NCBI GenBank assembly: GCA_900768345.1 | Contig: CAAGCO010000006.1 | Span: forward strand, 1-26,577 | Direction of reading: 5' to 3' | Source of the DNA: Bacilli bacterium | GTDB taxonomy: Bacteria; Bacillota_I; Bacilli_A; RF39; UBA660 | Length of the DNA: 26,577 bases | Shown: piece by piece, positions 13,013-22,016 of the stretch | Numbering within the stretch: position 1 is the stretch's first letter | How the letters are laid out: every line of letters begins with the position of its first letter | The notes under the pieces: generated by a model | Databases searched by the model: none | What the model was told of the DNA's origin: nothing | Seen by the model: the letters and a program-made list of their open reading frames with translations, nothing else | Position numbers and translations under genes: made by a program

Positions 13013-15355
13013 TTACCATTTCCAGTTTTTAATTTCTGGCATATCTTCTCCATATTCATGGATATATTCTTTATGTTCTATTAATTTATTTTTACACCAT
13101 TCTGTAAGAGCTGTTCTTCTATCACCAAGTTGTGGTAAATATTTAAGTGCATCTATTACTAAATTAAATCTATCTAACTTATTTTGTACTTTCATATCGA
13201 ATGTTGTAGTGATTGTACCTTCTTCAATATAACCATGTACATGCATATTTTTATTTTCTCTCTTGTATGCTAATTGATGAATTAAGTTTGGATATCCATG
13301 GAATGCAAATATAATTGGTTTATCTTTTGTAAATATACTGTTATATTCATCATTATCAAGTCCATGTGGATGATTTTCTGGACTTTCAAGTTTCATTAAG
13401 TCAACTACATTAACTACTCTAATTTTTAATTCAGGGAAGTTTTCTCTTAATATTTTAGTAGCAGCTAGTACTTCAATTGTTGGAGTTTCACCTGCACATG
13501 CCATTACTAAATCTGGTTCTTTTCCTTCATCATTACTAGCAAATTTCCATATGCCTAGTCCTTTAGTACAATGTTTAATTGCTTCATCCATTGTTAACCA
13601 TTGTGGTCTTGGATGTTTAGATGCAACTATTACATTTATATAGTTTTTACTTCTAATACAATGATCAAAACATGAAATTAATGTATTAGTATCTGGTGGT
13701 AGATATATTCTTACTATATCTGCTTTTTTAGTAACGATATGGTTTAAGAATCCTGGATCTTGGTGTGTAAATCCATTATGATCTTGTTGCCATACATATG
13801 AAGCTAAAATATAGTTTAGTGATGCTATATCTCTTCTCCATGGAAGATCTTTTGTTACTTTTAACCATTTAGCATGTTGACTAGCCATTGAATCAACGAT
13901 TCTGATAAATGCTTCATAACTATGCATGAAACCATGTCTACCTGTTAAAAGATATCCTTCTAACATTCCTTCACAAAGATGTTCAGAAAGAACTGAGTCT
14001 ATTACTCTACCATATGGATTTATAAATTCGTCATAGTCATATCTTATTCCATTCCATTGTCTATTTGTTACTTCAAAAATATGATTTAATCTATTAGAAA
14101 GTGTTTCATCTGGACCGAATATTCTAAAATTCTTCTTTGGTTCATTTAGTTTAATGATGTCTCTTATGAAATATCCTAGTTCCATCATATCTTGAGCTAC
14201 TACTTCACCTGGTTTTTTAATATCTAGAGCATATCCTCTAAAATCCGGAATATTTAATTCTTCAAGAAGCTTTCCACCATTGGCATGTGGATTCATACCC
14301 ATTCTGTATTCTCCAGTTGGAGCTAAAGCTTTTAATTCTTTTTTAAGAGTTCCATTTTGATCAAATAATTCTTCTGGTTTATAACTTTTCATCCATGCTT
14401 CTAGTATTTCTACATTTTCTGGATGTTCTTTATTTACTGTTATTGGTACTTGATGTGATCTAAATGTTCCTTCAATTTGTTTTCCATCTACAAATTTAGG
14501 TCCTCCCCATCCTTTTGGTGTTTTTAATATTATCATTGGGAAAGTTGCTCTTTTATTAAGTCTCGTTTTATCTTTTATAATATTTATATCTCTAATACAT
14601 CTATCTAGTGTTTTAGCCATACATTCATGCATTTTAGCAGTTGTATTTGCTTCTACTATATATGGATCCCATCCACATCCTTCAAAGAATTTAATTAATT
14701 CATCTTCTGGCATTCTTGCGAAAATTGTTGGATTTGCGATTTTGTATCCATTTAAATGAAGTATAGGAAGTACTATTCCATCTGTTAGTGGATTTATTAT
14801 TTTATTTAAATGCCATGATGCTGCTAAAGGCCCTGTTTCTGCTTCTCCATCGCCTACTACACATGCTGCAATAAGATTTGGATTATCAAGAACTGCTCCA
14901 AAAGCATGTGAAAGACTATAGCCAAGTTCTCCACCTTCATTTATACTTCCTGGAGTTTCTGGTGCAACATGTGAACTAATACCACCTGGGAAACTAAATT
15001 GTTTAAATAGTTTTTTCATACCAGCTTCATCCTCTGTAATATTTGGATAAATCTCAGTATAACTTCCTTCTAAATATGTATTAGCAACCATTGCTTGTCC
15101 ACCATGACCTGGACCAGATATATATATCATATCTAATTTATTCTTTTTAATTATTCTATTTAGATGAACATATATAAAGTTTTGACCTGGAGCTGTTCCC
15201 CAATGTCCAACTACATTTGGTTTAATATGATCAAGTGTTAGTTTTTCTTTTAAAAGAGGATTATCTTTTAAATATAGTTGACCAACTGATAGATAGTTTG
15301 CAGCTCTATAATATGCATCTATTCTTTTTAATTCTATATCACTTAGTGTCTTCAT
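13013..15355 (-). CDS. xfp: xylulose-5-phosphate/fructose-6-phosphate phosphoketolase
   Basis: This 780-aa ThDP enzyme splits xylulose 5-phosphate (and often fructose 6-phosphate) with phosphate to acetyl phosphate plus a triose or tetrose phosphate, the key step of heterofermentative or bifid-type sugar breakdown. Family blocks are HWGTAPGQ at 51-58, GPGHGG at 81-86, GGELGYSL at 141-148, the ThDP/Mg motif GDGEAETG at 168-175, NGYKIANPT at 202-210 and GFTHQDPGFL in the pyrimidine-binding domain. Length is normal (about 780-830). The start follows AGGAGGGGTCA upstream. It gives the cell an ATP route through acetyl phosphate. It lies 56 nt downstream of tsaE. Confidence 0.97.
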   Translation of the reverse strand: MKTLSDIELKRIDAYYRAANYLSVGQLYLKDNPLLKEKLTLDHIKPNVVGHWGTAPGQNFIYVHLNRIIKKNKLDMIYISGPGHGGQAMVANTYLEGSYTEIYPNITEDEAGMKKLFKQFSFPGGISSHVAPETPGSINEGGELGYSLSHAFGAVLDNPNLIAACVVGDGEAETGPLAASWHLNKIINPLTDGIVLPILHLNGYKIANPTIFARMPEDELIKFFEGCGWDPYIVEANTTAKMHECMAKTLDRCIRDINIIKDKTRLNKRATFPMIILKTPKGWGGPKFVDGKQIEGTFRSHQVPITVNKEHPENVEILEAWMKSYKPEELFDQNGTLKKELKALAPTGEYRMGMNPHANGGKLLEELNIPDFRGYALDIKKPGEVVAQDMMELGYFIRDIIKLNEPKKNFRIFGPDETLSNRLNHIFEVTNRQWNGIRYDYDEFINPYGRVIDSVLSEHLCEGMLEGYLLTGRHGFMHSYEAFIRIVDSMASQHAKWLKVTKDLPWRRDIASLNYILASYVWQQDHNGFTHQDPGFLNHIVTKKADIVRIYLPPDTNTLISCFDHCIRSKNYINVIVASKHPRPQWLTMDEAIKHCTKGLGIWKFASNDEGKEPDLVMACAGETPTIEVLAATKILRENFPELKIRVVNVVDLMKLESPENHPHGLDNDEYNSIFTKDKPIIFAFHGYPNLIHQLAYKRENKNMHVHGYIEEGTITTTFDMKVQNKLDRFNLVIDALKYLPQLGDRRTALTEWCKNKLIEHKEYIHEYGEDMPEIKNWKW

Positions 15356-15411
15356 TGACCCCTCCTATTATAATAATAATTTTACTATATTTTTTATTAA
15401 AAAAAAGAGTT

Positions 15412-15864
15412 CTATAAAATTCTTTCACATAAATCTTCATACTTATTTCCATGTGGTGTGATTACTAATTGTCTAGTATTCTCATCAACCATTTTAAATT
15501 TAATATCTAATCTATTTTTAGGTAAGATATCTTCTATTAAATCAGCCCATTCTATTATGCATACACCACGTTTAGTGAAGTATTCTTCTATTCCTAAATC
15601 TTGTTTGATGTCACTTAAACGATAAACATCCATATGGAACATTTTCATTTCTCCACCATCATATTCTTTAATAATATTAAATGTTGGAGATGTAATATTG
15701 TCATTAATGCCTAACGCTTTTGCAAATGCTTTAGCAAATACTGTTTTACCACTTCCTAAATCTCCAATAAGACATATAACCATATTTGGAAACTTTTCAG
15801 ATTCAATATTTTGAGCTAATTCGATTGTATCATCTTCGGAATAAGTTGTTATTTTATATTGCAT
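15412..15864 (-). CDS. tsaE: TsaE, tRNA threonylcarbamoyladenosine biosynthesis ATPase
   Basis: This P-loop ATPase works with TsaB and TsaD to place t6A at position 37 of ANN-decoding tRNAs. In the 150-aa form used here the Walker A is GDLGSGKT at 34-41; SPTFNI (about 59-64), HMDVYRL and the conserved Trp in IIEWAD follow, as in the family. I start at the ATG at 15864, which has GGTGA 5 nt upstream and gives the usual N-terminus. The ATG six codons earlier (15882) has no binding site. tsaB and tsaD are not next to it. An imperfect hairpin plus T-run overlaps the stop, before phosphoketolase. Confidence 0.93.
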   Translation of the reverse strand: MQYKITTYSEDDTIELAQNIESEKFPNMVICLIGDLGSGKTVFAKAFAKALGINDNITSPTFNIIKEYDGGEMKMFHMDVYRLSDIKQDLGIEEYFTKRGVCIIEWADLIEDILPKNRLDIKFKMVDENTRQLVITPHGNKYEDLCERIL

Positions 15865-15998
15865 TTTTATCACCATACTCATTGTATCATTATTAGAAAA
15901 ATATATACAAGCATTTTTGTATATTTTACATTTTTTTGAGTAACTAGTCTATACGATAATTTTTTTACTTACATACAATAGTCTAGGAGGATTTGAAA

Positions 15999-16490
15999 AT
16001 GTTATATGATGAAAATAATAATTACTTCGATATAGTATCTAACGAACTTGAATATGAATATGATATTAATAAGTATATTGATAAGAGTAAATATAATGAT
16101 ATAGATATAAATATCGATAGTATTAATTTTAATAGAGATGAATCTTTGTATTCACCTATGGAGGGATTTAATAAAGGTAATATGTTTAGTGATATGTACT
16201 CAAGATATAAAAATCATGTTTATAAATTAAAAGTCACTAATGATAGAGATATGTTACTTTATAAAATACAAATGTATAATTTTGCGATGAAAGATATGAA
16301 TTTATATTTAGATATATATCCTGATGATAAAAAAATGTTAAGTAACTTTCAAGAATATAAGAAAATGTATAATGAACTTAAGAATAAATATGAGAATGTT
16401 TATGGTCCATTATGTGCAAAAGATGTAGTTAGTAGTGATAAATGGACTTGGATAGATAATCCTTGGCCTTGGGATAAGGGAGGTAACTAG
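15999..16490 (+). CDS. CotJA-CotJB fusion spore-coat protein
   Basis: This protein has 163 aa. Residues from about 83 to the end are a full CotJB domain (DMLLYKIQMYNFAMKDMNLY, YPDDKK, YGPL and the terminal WTWIDNPWPWDKG). Residues about 48-75 (SLYSPMEGFNKGNMFSDMY) look like the short CotJA motif that normally precedes CotJB as its own gene. An acidic Asn/Asp/Tyr-rich N-terminus comes first. CotJA, CotJB and CotJC are inner spore-coat proteins in Bacillus and clostridia. I start at the ATG at 15999, with AGGAGG 8 nt upstream; the TTG six bases earlier is too close. One base separates its stop from the CotJC ATG, so the two are co-translated. Confidence 0.85.
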   Translation: MLYDENNNYFDIVSNELEYEYDINKYIDKSKYNDIDINIDSINFNRDESLYSPMEGFNKGNMFSDMYSRYKNHVYKLKVTNDRDMLLYKIQMYNFAMKDMNLYLDIYPDDKKMLSNFQEYKKMYNELKNKYENVYGPLCAKDVVSSDKWTWIDNPWPWDKGGN

Positions 16491-16491
16491 T

Positions 16492-17049
16492 ATGTTTAAA
16501 TATGAAAAGACTTTAGAATATCCAGTTAATGTTAGAAAAAAAGATATTAAGATGGCTAAACAGTTAATCACTCAAGTTGGTGGTAGTGATGGTGAACTCG
16601 GAGCATCACTTAGATATTTAATGCAGAGATTTACTATGCCTGATGATAAAGGTAAAGCCCTTCTTTCTGATATAGGTACTGAGGAACTTGGACATGTTGA
16701 GATGATTTGTACGATGGTTAGTCAATTACTTAGGGATGCTACTATTGATGAGTTAAAGAAAAATGGACTTGAAGGATGGTATACATCACATAAAAAAGGA
16801 GTATTTCCATTTAACCAAGATGGTATTCCATTCACTGCGGCTTACATAGCATCTACAGGTGACCCAATAGTTGATCTTCAAGAAGATATGGCTGCCGAAG
16901 AAAAAGCTCGAGCTACTTATGAAAACTTAATGGATTTAACTAATGATGAAAGTTTGCTTGCTCCACTTAGTTTCTTAAGACAAAGAGAAATAGTTCACTT
17001 TAATAGATTTAAAGAATTACATGACTATTATAAAAGTAAAGGATATTAA
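16492..17049 (+). CDS. cotJC: CotJC, manganese-catalase-family spore-coat protein
   Basis: This 185-aa ferritin-like di-manganese protein is related to Mn-catalases (2 H2O2 to O2 plus water), normally in the spore coat. Likely metal ligands follow the family pattern: E35 in GELGA, E65 and H68 in GTEELGHVEM, E136/E137 in DMAAEEKARATYE and H169 in QREIVHF. Length is typical of CotJC (about 190). Its GGAGG lies in the last codons of the CotJA-CotJB gene. A terminator overlaps the stop codon. The presence of CotJ suggests sporulation or a retained peroxide-defence use; which one cannot be told here. Confidence 0.93.
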   Translation: MFKYEKTLEYPVNVRKKDIKMAKQLITQVGGSDGELGASLRYLMQRFTMPDDKGKALLSDIGTEELGHVEMICTMVSQLLRDATIDELKKNGLEGWYTSHKKGVFPFNQDGIPFTAAYIASTGDPIVDLQEDMAAEEKARATYENLMDLTNDESLLAPLSFLRQREIVHFNRFKELHDYYKSKGY

Positions 17050-17066
17050 CATTTAATATCTTTTTT
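17042..17066 (+). terminator. cotJC terminator overlapping the stop codon
   Basis: An 8-bp stem (17042-17049 with 17053-17060, 3-nt loop) is followed by six T. It also covers the end of the convergent ABC permease gene. Confidence 0.85.
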
Positions 17067-17750
17067 ATTGAATATATAAATTCCAATTATAAAAAACAGT
17101 ATTGAATATATAGAATTTATGATAATTGATTTTTTCAGTGATAAATTTACACCTAATATCACATTTACGTAGTCTAATTTGTTTAATACATTTAAATCTA
17201 AATATGGTAGAAAAGTATATTCAAAGAAATTCATGTTAGTAAGTTGTAACAATTCAAATACAGAAAAACCGAATGTTAATAACATTATAACTATTCCTGA
17301 AGTTAGTGAAGATGATTTTATGATTGTTGATAACATTATAATAATTATTGAAATTAATATTAATGAATGTGAATAACTAAAGTATTTTATAGTAAAGTTT
17401 ACAGTTGTGTCATGTGTCAATAATGCGTAAATTGTAAAGTTTTGTATTAAAATGAAGAGTGTTGTCAAAAAAATTGTTAATAACTTTGATATATATACTT
17501 TGATTCTTTTTACCGGTTTTGTGAGGTAAATTCTAAATGTACCACTCTTATATTCATTTGACATAATGCCACAAAATAAGATTGACACTCCTACTCCTAT
17601 AAAAGGTATTAATGATAGTAAAAATTCTTCTGTAACGGTTCTTTTGTTTACACAATAATATACTATAATAGTCCACAAAAATAAAAAATTTAAAAGTATG
17701 ATTTTTAATATTCCAAGTTTTAAAAATTCGTTTTTAATTAGTTTTATCAT
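17046..17750 (-). CDS. ABC-2-type transporter permease
   Basis: This 234-aa protein has about six membrane helices in the ABC-2 arrangement (near residues 13-31, 44-64, 88-110, 127-145, 150-168 and 212-228) and the typical coupling segment GIMSNEYKSGTFRIYLTKPV between helices two and three. It pairs with the ATPase encoded immediately upstream; its start overlaps the end of that gene by 17 nt. Exporters of this class extrude bacitracin-like peptides, lantibiotics or lipids; the substrate is unknown. Its stop shares TTAA with the convergent cotJC stop. Confidence 0.88.
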   Translation of the reverse strand: MIKLIKNEFLKLGILKIILLNFLFLWTIIVYYCVNKRTVTEEFLLSLIPFIGVGVSILFCGIMSNEYKSGTFRIYLTKPVKRIKVYISKLLTIFLTTLFILIQNFTIYALLTHDTTVNFTIKYFSYSHSLILISIIIIMLSTIIKSSSLTSGIVIMLLTFGFSVFELLQLTNMNFFEYTFLPYLDLNVLNKLDYVNVILGVNLSLKKSIIINSIYSILFFIIGIYIFNKKDIKC

Positions 17751-18618
17751 TAGACTTACCTATCATTCTAAAGAAATCTTTTTCTAAAGTATTTGTGGCT
17801 TCACTTATTCTATAAACATTTATATCATTTAATACTAATTCTTTATTTATTAAACTAACTATATCATCAGATTCATATACTTCTAAATTTTCATTTATAC
17901 AATAATCTTTTATAATAAGTCTAGCTTTTGAAAAATCATCTACTTCAAATACTATATTTTTCTTTTTATCATTTTGTTTTATTTTTATACTATCAATTTT
18001 ACCATCATTTATAAAAATTATTTTATTACATAGTTCTTCTATGTCACTAAGCATATGTGAGGATATTATTATAGTAGTATCTTTTAAATCTTTTAACATT
18101 TTCATTATATTTTTAACACCTTCTCTATCAAGACCATTTGTTGGTTCATCTAGTATTAATATTTTAGGTTTATTAATTAGAGAAGAAGCTATTCCTAATC
18201 TTTCTTTCATACCTAGTGAATATGTTTTAAACTTCTTTCCTAGGTATTTTTCCATTTCCACTATTCTTACTATCTCTTCTATAGTTCCTTCGTCTATGCC
18301 TTTAAACATTGATTTAAATATTTCTAAATTCTTTTTACCAGTAAGATTACTATACATATCTGGATTTTCTATTAGTGTTCCTACAATTGACATAGCCTTT
18401 TCATAATCAGTTTTTAAATTATAATTATAATAATATATTTCTCCTTCATCATAACTATAAAGACCTGTCATTATTTTTAATAAAGTTGATTTTCCTGCCC
18501 CATTCTTGCCTACTAATCCTACTATTTCTCCTTCATAAACATCAAAGTTAATATTATCTAATATTTTCTTTTTATTTATTGTTTTACTTATATTTCTTAC
18601 TTTTATAACTCTTTTCAT
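17734..18618 (-). CDS. ABC transporter ATP-binding protein
   Basis: This 294-aa ATPase subunit powers the adjacent ABC-2 permease. Visible motifs are Walker A GKNGAGKS near residue 38, the Q-loop region, signature YSLGMKERLG, Walker B ILILDEPTNGLD and the switch histidine in SSHM. A C-terminal extension of about 80 residues follows, as in BcrA/CcmA-type exporters for peptides. I start at the ATG at 18618 (AAGGAAG upstream); the longer frame opening at 18669 lacks a binding site and adds a non-conserved tail. Both genes are co-transcribed leftwards. Confidence 0.92.
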   Translation of the reverse strand: MKRVIKVRNISKTINKKKILDNINFDVYEGEIVGLVGKNGAGKSTLLKIMTGLYSYDEGEIYYYNYNLKTDYEKAMSIVGTLIENPDMYSNLTGKKNLEIFKSMFKGIDEGTIEEIVRIVEMEKYLGKKFKTYSLGMKERLGIASSLINKPKILILDEPTNGLDREGVKNIMKMLKDLKDTTIIISSHMLSDIEELCNKIIFINDGKIDSIKIKQNDKKKNIVFEVDDFSKARLIIKDYCINENLEVYESDDIVSLINKELVLNDINVYRISEATNTLEKDFFRMIGKSNDKTN

Positions 18619-18706
18619 ATTTCTTCCTTTCTTGGAGTTAATAATACAAAATGAGGTAAACACATGCAAATCAGTAAAATTCTTTTTTTCAACAAGTTAT
18701 CAACAA

Positions 18707-18757
18707 TAAAAAAAGAAAATTCTATAGTGATAAATGTTATTCACAATTGAATTTTCT
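18707..18757 (-). terminator. strong terminator of the AAA ATPase gene
   Basis: A long two-part hairpin has an outer 9-bp stem (18714-18722 with 18749-18757) and an inner stem around a 3-nt loop. Seven T follow on the minus strand (18707-18713). Confidence 0.85.
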
Positions 18758-18792
18758 ATGTATTTTATAATTTTATATATAATTTAATTTTT

Positions 18793-19815
18793 TTACATAT
18801 CATTTAAGTCAACATTTTCTTCAGCAAGTATATCTTTAAATAACTCTTTGAATCTTGCGATTTCTTTTACTTTAGCATCTTCATATACTACTTTAGTTCT
18901 ACATAATGCTTTATAAAAATGTTTCATTGTTACTACTGGACTATTTTCATATGAAGCAAGTGAGAATGCACTCATTACTATTGTTAAAGCTACATCTGGA
19001 TATCTATTACCTATTTCATAGATTCTTTTATATTCATCTGTAAACTGAACAATGAATCTAAATATTTTTTCTTTTAAATAGTCAGTATATTCTAGTTTTA
19101 CACCAGTTCTTTTTTCATATTTAGGATATGTTCCAAGCAATATCTTAGTACATTGATCTTCATTTGGCTCAGCAACATCTACTTTTAAGAAACGTCTTAG
19201 GAAGGCTCTATCTCTTAAAATATATGCTTCGTATTCTTCATATGTTGTAGCACCTATCATTTTAATATCACCACGGTCTAAACCTGGCTTTAACATATTA
19301 GCAAAGTCTATACTCATATTTGTAGTGTTTCTATTTACTAGAAGGTGAACTTCATCTATGAATAATATAATATTCTTTTTAGTTTTTAATTCATCAACTA
19401 ATAATTGAAGTCTATTTTCAGATTGTCCTTCGCCTACTTTTGTTTCACCAAGTAAACTTGAAATATTAACTTTTATTAATTCATATGGTTTTAATGCATT
19501 TGGTATCATACCATTTTTCATTCTGTACCCTATGCCTTCTACTATTGCAGTTTTACCAACACCAGCTTTACCTACTAAAAGAGCACTTTTTTCTGGTGTT
19601 AAAAGTATTACAATAGCTTGTTCTATTTCACTATCTCTTCCGATAGCTGGATTTGTTACATATTCTTTTCTACTTAAGTTTTCACCATACATCTCTAAAA
19701 TACTAATATTATTAGGATTACTTGGATTTGTATTTTGTACTTCTACATTATTAGTATTTGTATTAGTATTTTGATTAACATTGCTTAAATCTACCATTTC
19801 TATATTATTATTCAT
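18793..19815 (-). CDS. single-ring ClpA/ClpB-like AAA ATPase
   Basis: This 340-aa protein corresponds to the first AAA module (D1) of ClpA/ClpB. It carries NPAIGRDSEIEQ, Walker A GKAGVGKT at 82-89, Walker B FIDEVH at 152-157 and the arginine-finger region RDRAFLRRF at 201-209. Both the Clp N-domain and the second AAA ring are missing; the ClpB middle coiled coil is also absent. An Asn-rich low-complexity stretch (about 13-37) replaces the N-domain. Such a protein could remodel a single partner complex rather than thread general substrates. It is monocistronic with GAGGG before the ATG and a strong terminator. Confidence 0.85.
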   Translation of the reverse strand: MNNNIEMVDLSNVNQNTNTNTNNVEVQNTNPSNPNNISILEMYGENLSRKEYVTNPAIGRDSEIEQAIVILLTPEKSALLVGKAGVGKTAIVEGIGYRMKNGMIPNALKPYELIKVNISSLLGETKVGEGQSENRLQLLVDELKTKKNIILFIDEVHLLVNRNTTNMSIDFANMLKPGLDRGDIKMIGATTYEEYEAYILRDRAFLRRFLKVDVAEPNEDQCTKILLGTYPKYEKRTGVKLEYTDYLKEKIFRFIVQFTDEYKRIYEIGNRYPDVALTIVMSAFSLASYENSPVVTMKHFYKALCRTKVVYEDAKVKEIARFKELFKDILAEENVDLNDM

Positions 19816-19876
19816 ACTTTTCCCTCTTAATTCATATTAATTTTATCAATTTTTATAATAAAAGTCCATATTTTTA

Positions 19877-19905
19877 TTGACAAATATAAAATGATAATCT
19901 ATAAT
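19877..19905 (+). promoter_or_regulatory. consensus sigma-A promoter of tRNA-Asn
   Basis: TTGACA (19877-19882), exactly 17 nt, then TATAAT (19900-19905): a perfect consensus, with the tRNA beginning 13 nt beyond the -10 box. Confidence 0.95.
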
Positions 19906-19918
19906 TATTTATGCAAGT

Positions 19919-19994
19919 GCCTGATTAGCTCAGTTGGTAGAGCGCACGGCTGTTAACCGTTAGGTCGCAGGTCCGAGTCCTGCATCAGGCGCCA
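19919..19994 (+). tRNA. tRNA-Asn (anticodon GUU)
   Basis: A complete 76-nt cloverleaf with encoded CCA: acceptor GCCTGAT/ATCAGGC, D arm with GG, anticodon loop CTGTTAA (GUU) and 5-bp T stem. As in tRNA-Gly, the T loop reads TCCGAGT (C at position 55 instead of U) and the 27-43 pair is mismatched (C-U). Confidence 0.97.
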
Positions 19995-20004
19995 GTTGAA
20001 TATT

Positions 20005-20030
20005 AACTCTAGATTTTCTAGAGTTTTTTT
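20005..20030 (+). terminator. tRNA-Asn terminator
   Basis: A 9-bp stem (20005-20013 with 20017-20025, 3-nt loop) ends in a run of seven T. Confidence 0.9.
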
Positions 20031-20036
20031 CTTGAG

Positions 20037-22016
20037 TTAAAAGCCGTGCAATAAATTTAAAATAAACAAAAATAATATTCCAGTAACAAGAGGTATAAAG
20101 AAACTATAAATCATCCACTTAGTACCTACTTCACTCTTTATAGTTGCTAGTGTTGTTCCACATGGGAAATGCATTATAGAAAATAATATAGTAGATAGTG
20201 CAGTCATATAAGTCCAACTATTGTTAATAAGTACTTCTTTTATTGTTAAATAGTTAGATATCATTGGTACATTTTTACTTCCTAAATATCCCATTATAAT
20301 TATTGGTAGAACTATTTCATTAGCTGGCAAAGCTAAAAAGAATGATAAAAGTATTACACCATCTAGTCCTAATAATTTACCAAATGGTTCTAAAAAATTA
20401 CTTGCAATTTTAAATAAAGACAAATTTCCTATAGTAGTATTAGTCATAAAATAAATAATAATACCACATGGTATAGAAACTAATACTGCTTTTTTTAATA
20501 TAGATAACGATTTATAAATTAAACTATTCTTTAACACTTTTTTAAATTTTACTTTTTTATAGTCAGGAAGTTCTAATATAAAAAATCCATTATATCCTTT
20601 TAATATAGTTTTAGATAGAATAAATGATGTTAGTAAAGATATTAGAATTGCTAAAATAACAAATAATGTTAAATATAATGATACTTGTAATTTATTATTT
20701 GAATTAGTAAAGAACATTGTAATTAGTGCGATTATCATTGGAAATCTTCCATTACATGGTATGAATGAATTTGTTAAAATAGCAATTAATTTATCTCTTT
20801 TACTATCTATTATTCTGCTTCCCACTATTGCGCAAGCATTACATCCAAAACCTGAACATATTGTTAATGCTTGTTTTCCATGACAACCTGAGCATTTAAA
20901 CACTTTATCAAAATTAAATGCAAGTCTTGGTAATATTCCACTTTCTTCGGCATAAGTAAACAAGAAGAAAAATATTACAAGTGGTGGAAACATAACTGAC
21001 ACTATAAAACTTACTACTCTATAAATTCCATAGATGATAGGTTCATATATATATGATGGAATTTTTAATATATTCGAAAGATTCACTAAACATATTTCAA
21101 ATTTATTAAAAATTAAACTTAGTAACTCACTTGGATAGTTAGCAAGCACTATGGTTATAAAAAATATACCAAACATTATTATAAACATTATTGGTAAAGC
21201 ATATATTTTTTTAGAAAAAATTTTGTCAATCGTACCAATTTCTTTTTCTTTAGAAATCTCTACTACTTCATTATAAATATTTTTAGATATATTATTTAAT
21301 AAATTAGATACGCTATCTGATATTTCTTCAGAGTTTACATGCATTAAATAATTTTGTATATCCTTATCAATTATATCTATCTTATACTTAGTTTTAATTG
21401 AATCTACTAGAGTTATATCTTTTTCTAAAAGTTTTAGCGCTATGAATCTGCTTTTAAATTGATTAGTTAAATACTCAAATATATCAGATATTCCCTTTTC
21501 TATATTATAGTCATATATATAATTATAACTACTTTTATTTTCTTCATCTAATGATTCTATTAATTCTTTAATACCTATATTTTTAGATGCTGAACATCTT
21601 ATTACTTTTATACCTAATATTTCACTTAACTTTTTATCATTAATTTTTATACCTTTTATATCAAGTTCATCTACCATATTTAAACATAATATTATATTTT
21701 TATTAATTTCTAATATTTGAAGTAATAAATGTAAATTCTTTTCTATATTTGAAGAATCCATTACATATATTATTTTTTCATATTGTTCAAATAAAAGTGT
21801 GTCTTTTGCTACTATTTCTTCATCACTAAGACTAGATAACGAATATATACCTGGTAAATCTATTAAAGTGTAATTAGTATTTATTATATTCTTTCTTGCT
21901 AATTTTACAGTTTTACCTGTCCAGTTTCCAGTGTGTTCATGTGAATGAGTTAATATATTAAAAATAGAAGATTTCCCTACATTTGGGTTTCCAACTAAAA
22001 GAATATTTTTATTCAT
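20037..22016 (-). CDS. feoB: ferrous iron transporter FeoB
   Basis: This 659-aa inner-membrane Fe(II) importer has an N-terminal GTPase. G motifs are GNPNVGKS at 9-16, DLPG at 53-56, NMVD at 113-116 and SAS at 142-144. A helical linker (about 160-270) and a multi-helix channel domain follow. The core gate segment reads GFGCNACAIVGSR, with cysteines where many FeoB have CNVPA, and two more nearby (CSGCHG), giving a cysteine-rich pore region typical of one FeoB subclass. The start overlaps the end of feoA by 8 nt, so the two are co-translated. Confidence 0.94.
   Translation of the reverse strand: MNKNILLVGNPNVGKSSIFNILTHSHEHTGNWTGKTVKLARKNIINTNYTLIDLPGIYSLSSLSDEEIVAKDTLLFEQYEKIIYVMDSSNIEKNLHLLLQILEINKNIILCLNMVDELDIKGIKINDKKLSEILGIKVIRCSASKNIGIKELIESLDEENKSSYNYIYDYNIEKGISDIFEYLTNQFKSRFIALKLLEKDITLVDSIKTKYKIDIIDKDIQNYLMHVNSEEISDSVSNLLNNISKNIYNEVVEISKEKEIGTIDKIFSKKIYALPIMFIIMFGIFFITIVLANYPSELLSLIFNKFEICLVNLSNILKIPSYIYEPIIYGIYRVVSFIVSVMFPPLVIFFFLFTYAEESGILPRLAFNFDKVFKCSGCHGKQALTICSGFGCNACAIVGSRIIDSKRDKLIAILTNSFIPCNGRFPMIIALITMFFTNSNNKLQVSLYLTLFVILAILISLLTSFILSKTILKGYNGFFILELPDYKKVKFKKVLKNSLIYKSLSILKKAVLVSIPCGIIIYFMTNTTIGNLSLFKIASNFLEPFGKLLGLDGVILLSFFLALPANEIVLPIIIMGYLGSKNVPMISNYLTIKEVLINNSWTYMTALSTILFSIMHFPCGTTLATIKSEVGTKWMIYSFFIPLVTGILFLFILNLLHGF

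Noticed and set aside
15972..15979. CATACAAT as a sporulation sigma-E -10 for the cotJ genes
   Set aside because: It matches the -10 consensus, but no -35 at the right distance is visible and the start site would fall inside the AGGAGG, destroying the binding site.
18697..18705. TTATCAACA as a DnaA box / replication origin
   Set aside because: A single near-match in AT-rich DNA with no cluster, no dnaA/dnaN neighbourhood and no origin-like layout.
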